Assembly (NCBI GenBank): GCA_049840935.1
Contig: JASGJA010000016.1
Span: 1 to 64,000 of the forward strand
DNA length: 64,000 bases
Origin: Mesorhizobium_G sp049840935
GTDB lineage: Bacteria; Pseudomonadota; Alphaproteobacteria; Rhizobiales; Rhizobiaceae
Direction of reading: 5' to 3'
The notes beneath the pieces were generated by a model. That model ran no database searches. It was not told where the DNA came from and was given only the letters and a program-made list of their open reading frames with translations. The translations under genes and the position numbers were made by a program. Positions 60,433 through 64,000 of this stretch are shown here, in pieces (position 1 is the stretch's first letter; every line of letters begins with the position of its first letter).

Positions 60433-62046
60433 ATGGCAGAGACGGTTCTCGAAGTGAAAAAGCTGCGGGTGACGTTCAGGACGCTGGACGGAACGGTTGA
60501 GGCGGTAAGGGGCATCGACCTCGTTGTGAAGGCGGGCGAAACGGTAGCGATTGTGGGCGAGTCCGGCTCTGGGAAGAGCCAGACCATGATGGCCGCGATG
60601 CGCCTGCTGGCCTCAAATGGCGAAGCGACTGGAGCGGTCGAATATCGCGGGCGCAATCTGCTGGAGCTTCCGAAATCGGAATTGAACAAGGTGCGCGGCG
60701 CGAAGATCAGCATGATCTTTCAGGAGCCAATGACTTCGCTCGATCCGCTCTATACCATCGGCAACCAGCTTATCGAGCCGATCATGCGGCACCGCAAGCT
60801 GGGGCAAAAAGCGGCGCAGGCAGAGGCGCTTCGCTTGCTGAAGCTGGTGCACATTCCCGACCCGGAAAGGCGGATGGGTTCCTATCCGCATGAAATGTCC
60901 GGCGGGCAGCGCCAGCGCGTGATGATTGCTATGGCGCTGGCGAACGATCCTGATGTGCTGATCGCTGACGAGCCGACGACCGCGCTGGACGTGACGATAC
61001 AGGCACAGATATTGGTGCTGCTGGCAGAGCTACAAAAGAAGCTCGGAACAGCGATTGTGTTCATTACGCATGATCTCGGAATCGTGCGCAGGCTGGCTGA
61101 CCGCGTTTATGTGATGCGGCGCGGCGAGGTGGTAGAAAGCGGGCCGACCGAGCAGATTTTCACGGTACCGCAGCATGACTATACCAAAATGCTGCTGGCT
61201 GCGGAGCCGACTGGGCGCAAAGCGCCGCCCACGCCGAACGCACCGATATTGCTGGATGGGCGCAACGTCGAGGTGACGTTCAGGATCGGCGGCGGTTTTC
61301 TGGCCGGGCCGCCAATGCTGCTGCGCGCAGTAGACCGAATTAATGTTATCCTGAAGCAACGCCAGACAATCGGCATTGTCGGCGAATCCGGTTCGGGAAA
61401 ATCCACGCTCGGGCGCGCGCTGCTGAGGCTGCTGCCGAGCGAAGGGCGAATCCGGTTTGACGGGCGCGATATTTCGACTGCGACTAAAGACGAGATGCGA
61501 CCGTTGCGGCACGAAATGCAGCTTGTGTTTCAAGATCCGTTCGGCTCGCTTTCGCCCCGTATGACAGTGGGGCAGATCATCACCGAAGGCTTGCGCGTGC
61601 ATGAGCCGAACCTGACACGCAAAGAGCGCGACCAGCGTGCGAAGGAAGCCTTAAACGAGGTGGGGCTGGACCCGGTGATGCGCAATCGCTATCCACACGA
61701 GTTTTCAGGCGGACAAAGGCAGCGCATCGCCATAGCGCGGGCGATGATTTTGAAGCCCAAGGTGGTCGTGCTGGACGAGCCGACTTCTGCGCTCGATCGC
61801 TCGGTGCAGAAGCAGATCGTGGAGCTTTTGCGCAAACTGCAAGCCGACTACGATTTGTCATATTTGTTCATCAGTCATGATCTTGCCGTGGTGCGCGCCA
61901 TGGCCGACTACATCATCGTAATGAAGCAGGGAAAGATCGTGGAAGAAGGGCCGACCGAAGAGATTTTTGACGATCCGCGCGAGGCTTACACGCAAACCTT
62001 GATGGCTGCCGCGTTGGATGCCACACGGTTTCGCGCTGAGATATGA
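60433..62046 (+). CDS. oppDF: Fused oligopeptide ABC transporter ATPase (OppD-OppF)
   Basis: A 537-residue protein with two complete nucleotide-binding domains. The OppD-like half has Walker A GESGSGKSQ, signature MSGGQRQRVMIAMAL and Walker B VLIADEPTTALD. The OppF-like half (from about 270) has GESGSGKST, FSGGQRQRIAIARAM and VVVLDEPTSALD. The fusion resembles YejF-type proteins, but the permeases and binding protein are of Opp type. ATG 60433 lies one base after oppC. The four-gene operon is a complete importer. Confidence 0.93.
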   Translation: MAETVLEVKKLRVTFRTLDGTVEAVRGIDLVVKAGETVAIVGESGSGKSQTMMAAMRLLASNGEATGAVEYRGRNLLELPKSELNKVRGAKISMIFQEPMTSLDPLYTIGNQLIEPIMRHRKLGQKAAQAEALRLLKLVHIPDPERRMGSYPHEMSGGQRQRVMIAMALANDPDVLIADEPTTALDVTIQAQILVLLAELQKKLGTAIVFITHDLGIVRRLADRVYVMRRGEVVESGPTEQIFTVPQHDYTKMLLAAEPTGRKAPPTPNAPILLDGRNVEVTFRIGGGFLAGPPMLLRAVDRINVILKQRQTIGIVGESGSGKSTLGRALLRLLPSEGRIRFDGRDISTATKDEMRPLRHEMQLVFQDPFGSLSPRMTVGQIITEGLRVHEPNLTRKERDQRAKEALNEVGLDPVMRNRYPHEFSGGQRQRIAIARAMILKPKVVVLDEPTSALDRSVQKQIVELLRKLQADYDLSYLFISHDLAVVRAMADYIIVMKQGKIVEEGPTEEIFDDPREAYTQTLMAAALDATRFRAEI

Positions 62047-62066
62047 GCAGCGCGGAGAATACTGCA

Positions 62067-62558
62067 CTATGAAGTCGCGCCAGCTTCCTGTTGCGACTTC
62101 CAAAGCCAGTATGGCAAAGCAACCATCTGGATAAGCGTGATGATGAGCAGCAGGCCGAAATTGTTTGCCGCGTAATCATGCGCCGCAGCGGCTTGATAGA
62201 AATGCCCCACAGCTACGCCGAAGCAAAACAGCGCTATGTAAATCACCACAGCGGACTTGAATTCCAAGCCTCGCCAGAAGGAGACGATGGCCGCTATGCC
62301 TATGGCGATGTCGGCAACGCCGATTTCGAACTGGAAAGGGCTGTTTGCCCACCCTATCGAACTGGCGGCGACGTTTGGGAAAAAGACGTGAAAAATGCCG
62401 CTCCAAACATAGGAAACGCCGATTCCGAGCAGCAGCATCCAGTCCAGCAAGCGCCTGTTCAGTGAAAAATTCTTTCGCGGCAGAAATGCCAAAGCGATGG
62501 AGGCCACAAACAGGATTTCGGGAATGTGCGATAGAATCAGCTTGATGAATTCCGCCAC
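62067..62558 (-). CDS. Small polytopic membrane protein of unknown function
   Basis: A 163-residue protein with five hydrophobic helices (about 5-25, 36-60, 76-98, 103-123 and 130-152). Between helices 2 and 3 lies FHVFFPNVAASSIGWANSPFQFEIG, a Trp/Phe-rich loop that looks conserved-family in style (a DUF6790-like assignment is possible but from memory only). It converges on oppDF with 20 bp between. No partner genes suggest a role. Confidence 0.7.
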   Translation of the reverse strand: MAEFIKLILSHIPEILFVASIALAFLPRKNFSLNRRLLDWMLLLGIGVSYVWSGIFHVFFPNVAASSIGWANSPFQFEIGVADIAIGIAAIVSFWRGLEFKSAVVIYIALFCFGVAVGHFYQAAAAHDYAANNFGLLLIITLIQMVALPYWLWKSQQEAGATS

Positions 62559-62676
62559 GACTTTCCCCTCAAATTCGCGCCGAAGTTGCCGGGATTATTA
62601 TCATAAAAAATAGAATTTGCCAGTCGCGACAGACGCCAATCAATACGCGGTTCGGAAGGACTAAAAATGATTTTTC

Positions 62677-62753
62677 TGGTCGGAGTGAGAGGATTCGAAC
62701 CTCCGACCCCATCGTCCCGAACGATGTGCGCTACCAGGCTGCGCTACACTCCG
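62677..62753 (-). tRNA. tRNA-Pro (CGG anticodon)
   Basis: A standard 77-nt cloverleaf on the minus strand: acceptor CGGAGTG/CACTCCG, encoded CCA, anticodon loop TTCGGGA giving CGG, T-arm GGTTCGAATCC with the normal 7-nt loop. It lies between the small membrane protein gene and betB. Confidence 0.96.
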
Positions 62754-62843
62754 TGACCAGACGGCGGGCTTATAACTGTCGCGTTACGACCCCGCAAGTG
62801 AGAACATCGTTCCAGCGCAGGAAAAACTGATCGATTATGCCGA

Positions 62844-64000
62844 TCAATACGAAGCCTGTACGTTGCCGGTTTCGACATAGACCGATTTGAGCTGCGAGTA
62901 GTGAGCGAGGGCGGCGATGCCGTTCTCGCGGCCAATGCCTGATTGCTTGTAGCCGCCGAACGGCATTTCGACAGGGGTGAGATTGTAGTTGTTGATCCAG
63001 CAGGTGCCAGCCTGCAACTGGCCGATGACGCGGTGAGCGCGCGGCAAGTCGCGCGTGAAAACGCCTGCGGAGAGGCCGAACGGCGTGTCGTTGGCGCGGG
63101 TGATGGCCTCGTCTTCGTCGCGGAAAGACAAAACGCTCATGACCGGGCCAAAGATTTCCTCGCGCGCAATGCGCATGTCGTCATGAACGTTTGAGAAGAT
63201 CGTTGGCTCGACGAAATAGCCATTCTCGAAGCCCTGTAGCTTCGGGACGCCGCCGCCGTAATGCAAGGTTGCGCCATCGGCCTTGCCGATCTCGATATAG
63301 CCGAGCACCTTGTCGTACTGCATTTTATTGATGAGCGGCCCCATCTGTGTTTCCGGGTCGAGCGGATCACCGATGCGGATGGCCTTTGTACGCTCCGTGA
63401 GACGATCAAGGAATTTGCCCTGAATGGCTTCGTGGACGAAAACACGCGTTCCGTTTGAGCAGACCTGGCCGGTGGAATAGAAATTCGCCATCATCGCGCC
63501 GCCAACGGCGTTTTCGATGTCGGCGTCTTCAAAGATGATGAGTGGCGACTTGCCGCCAAGCTCCATCGTGGCGTGCTTCATGTGTGAACCGGCGAGCGAA
63601 AGCACTTTCTTGCCGGTGGGCACAGAGCCGGTGAAGGAGATTTTATTCACGAGTTCATGGCTCGCAAGCGCGGAGCCGACCGGGCCACGACCCTGAATGA
63701 CGTTGAACAGGCCATCCGGCAGGCCGGCTTCGGTGTAGAGTTCGGCCAATGCGAGAGCGGAGAGCGGTGCGGCTTCCGATGGTTTGAACACCATCGCGTT
63801 GCCCATCGCCAAGGCCGGGCCGGACTTCCAGCCCGCACCCTGTATCGGATAGTTCCACGCGCCGATGCCCGCGCAAACACCGAGCGCTTCGCGACGGGTA
63901 TAGCCAAAGGGTCCGCCGAGATCGAAAAACTCGCCATTGAAAGTGGCGACAGCGCCCGCGAAAAACTCCAGCGCATCCGCGACGGAAGCGGCGTCGGCCA
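62844..64000 (-). CDS. betB: Betaine-aldehyde dehydrogenase, 3' part (5' end outside window)
   Basis: NAD-dependent aldehyde dehydrogenase oxidising betaine aldehyde to glycine betaine, an osmoprotectant. About 384 codons are visible and the frame is open to the window edge. Seen are the cofactor helix FTGSVPTGKKV, the general base in MELGGKSPL, the catalytic cysteine in GQVCSNGTRV and the end motif PFGGYKQSGIGRENG. The BetB-specific style (FSNVHDDMRIAREEIFGPV) is clear. In rhizobia it belongs to betICBA; betC/betI would lie beyond the window. Confidence 0.93.
   Translation of the reverse strand, partial: ADAASVADALEFFAGAVATFNGEFFDLGGPFGYTRREALGVCAGIGAWNYPIQGAGWKSGPALAMGNAMVFKPSEAAPLSALALAELYTEAGLPDGLFNVIQGRGPVGSALASHELVNKISFTGSVPTGKKVLSLAGSHMKHATMELGGKSPLIIFEDADIENAVGGAMMANFYSTGQVCSNGTRVFVHEAIQGKFLDRLTERTKAIRIGDPLDPETQMGPLINKMQYDKVLGYIEIGKADGATLHYGGGVPKLQGFENGYFVEPTIFSNVHDDMRIAREEIFGPVMSVLSFRDEDEAITRANDTPFGLSAGVFTRDLPRAHRVIGQLQAGTCWINNYNLTPVEMPFGGYKQSGIGRENGIAALAHYSQLKSVYVETGNVQASY

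Overview
The window is a stretch of alphaproteobacterial chromosome, most likely from a member of the Hyphomicrobiales (Brucellaceae/Phyllobacteriaceae-like). This is inferred from gene content, not from a marker gene: a PcaQ-controlled pcaDCHGB set, a frcR/frcBCA sugar importer, cysD with a fused cysNC, a glgP-glgB-glgC-glgA-pgm-glgX glycogen cluster, and a fused oppDF. Genes are packed tightly, with many 4-bp ATGA/GTGA stop-start overlaps. No phage, insertion sequence or CRISPR was seen. One toxin-antitoxin pair (parDE) is present. Twelve intergenic loci carry GC-rich palindromic repeats of three related families, usually as two facing arms 40-55 bp long.

Layout. 1-2.0 kb: the end of smc and two tandem half-size YdcZ-type transporters. 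2.1-5.7 kb: a three-gene polysaccharide-type cassette (multi-zinc-ribbon TackOD1-like regulator, family 2 glycosyltransferase, HlyD-like membrane protein). 5.9-12.8 kb: 4-hydroxybenzoate/protocatechuate catabolism (pobR, pobA, pcaQ, pcaD-C-H-G-B), then a branched-chain-amino-acid-type ABC importer (12.9-17.6 kb) that may bring in the aromatic substrate. 17.6-22.4 kb: an RND efflux pump operon opposite a two-cysteine ArsR regulator of the BigR/SqrR persulfide-sensor type. 22.4-31.5 kb: tRNA-Gln, a VOC protein, pyruvate phosphate dikinase, an O-antigen-ligase-like protein, an acyl-CoA ligase, parDE, a DUF1499 protein and a metallo-beta-lactamase-fold hydrolase. 31.6-36.2 kb: bioY and the sulfate-activation genes cysD-cysNC-cysQ. 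36.4-42.6 kb: a fructose-type uptake locus with divergent promoters. 42.8-56.2 kb: glycogen synthesis and breakdown. 56.6-62.0 kb: an oligopeptide ABC importer. The end holds a small membrane protein, tRNA-Pro and the 3' part of betB.

Several loci look damaged in the same way. pcaB has two +1 shifts in T runs, tRNA-Gln has an 8-nt T-loop caused by an extra T, pgm has lost one A from an A run near its 3' end, glgA runs into pgm without a stop, pobR leaves and re-enters frame, and a C13 run replaces one repeat arm. The best single explanation is residual homopolymer errors in the assembly. Real gene decay cannot be excluded from sequence alone. cysD also carries a Ser-to-Leu change in its PP-loop that an indel cannot explain.

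The least explained system is the 2.1-5.7 kb cassette: a soluble protein with five CxxC pairs translationally coupled to a membrane glycan synthase and an export adaptor.
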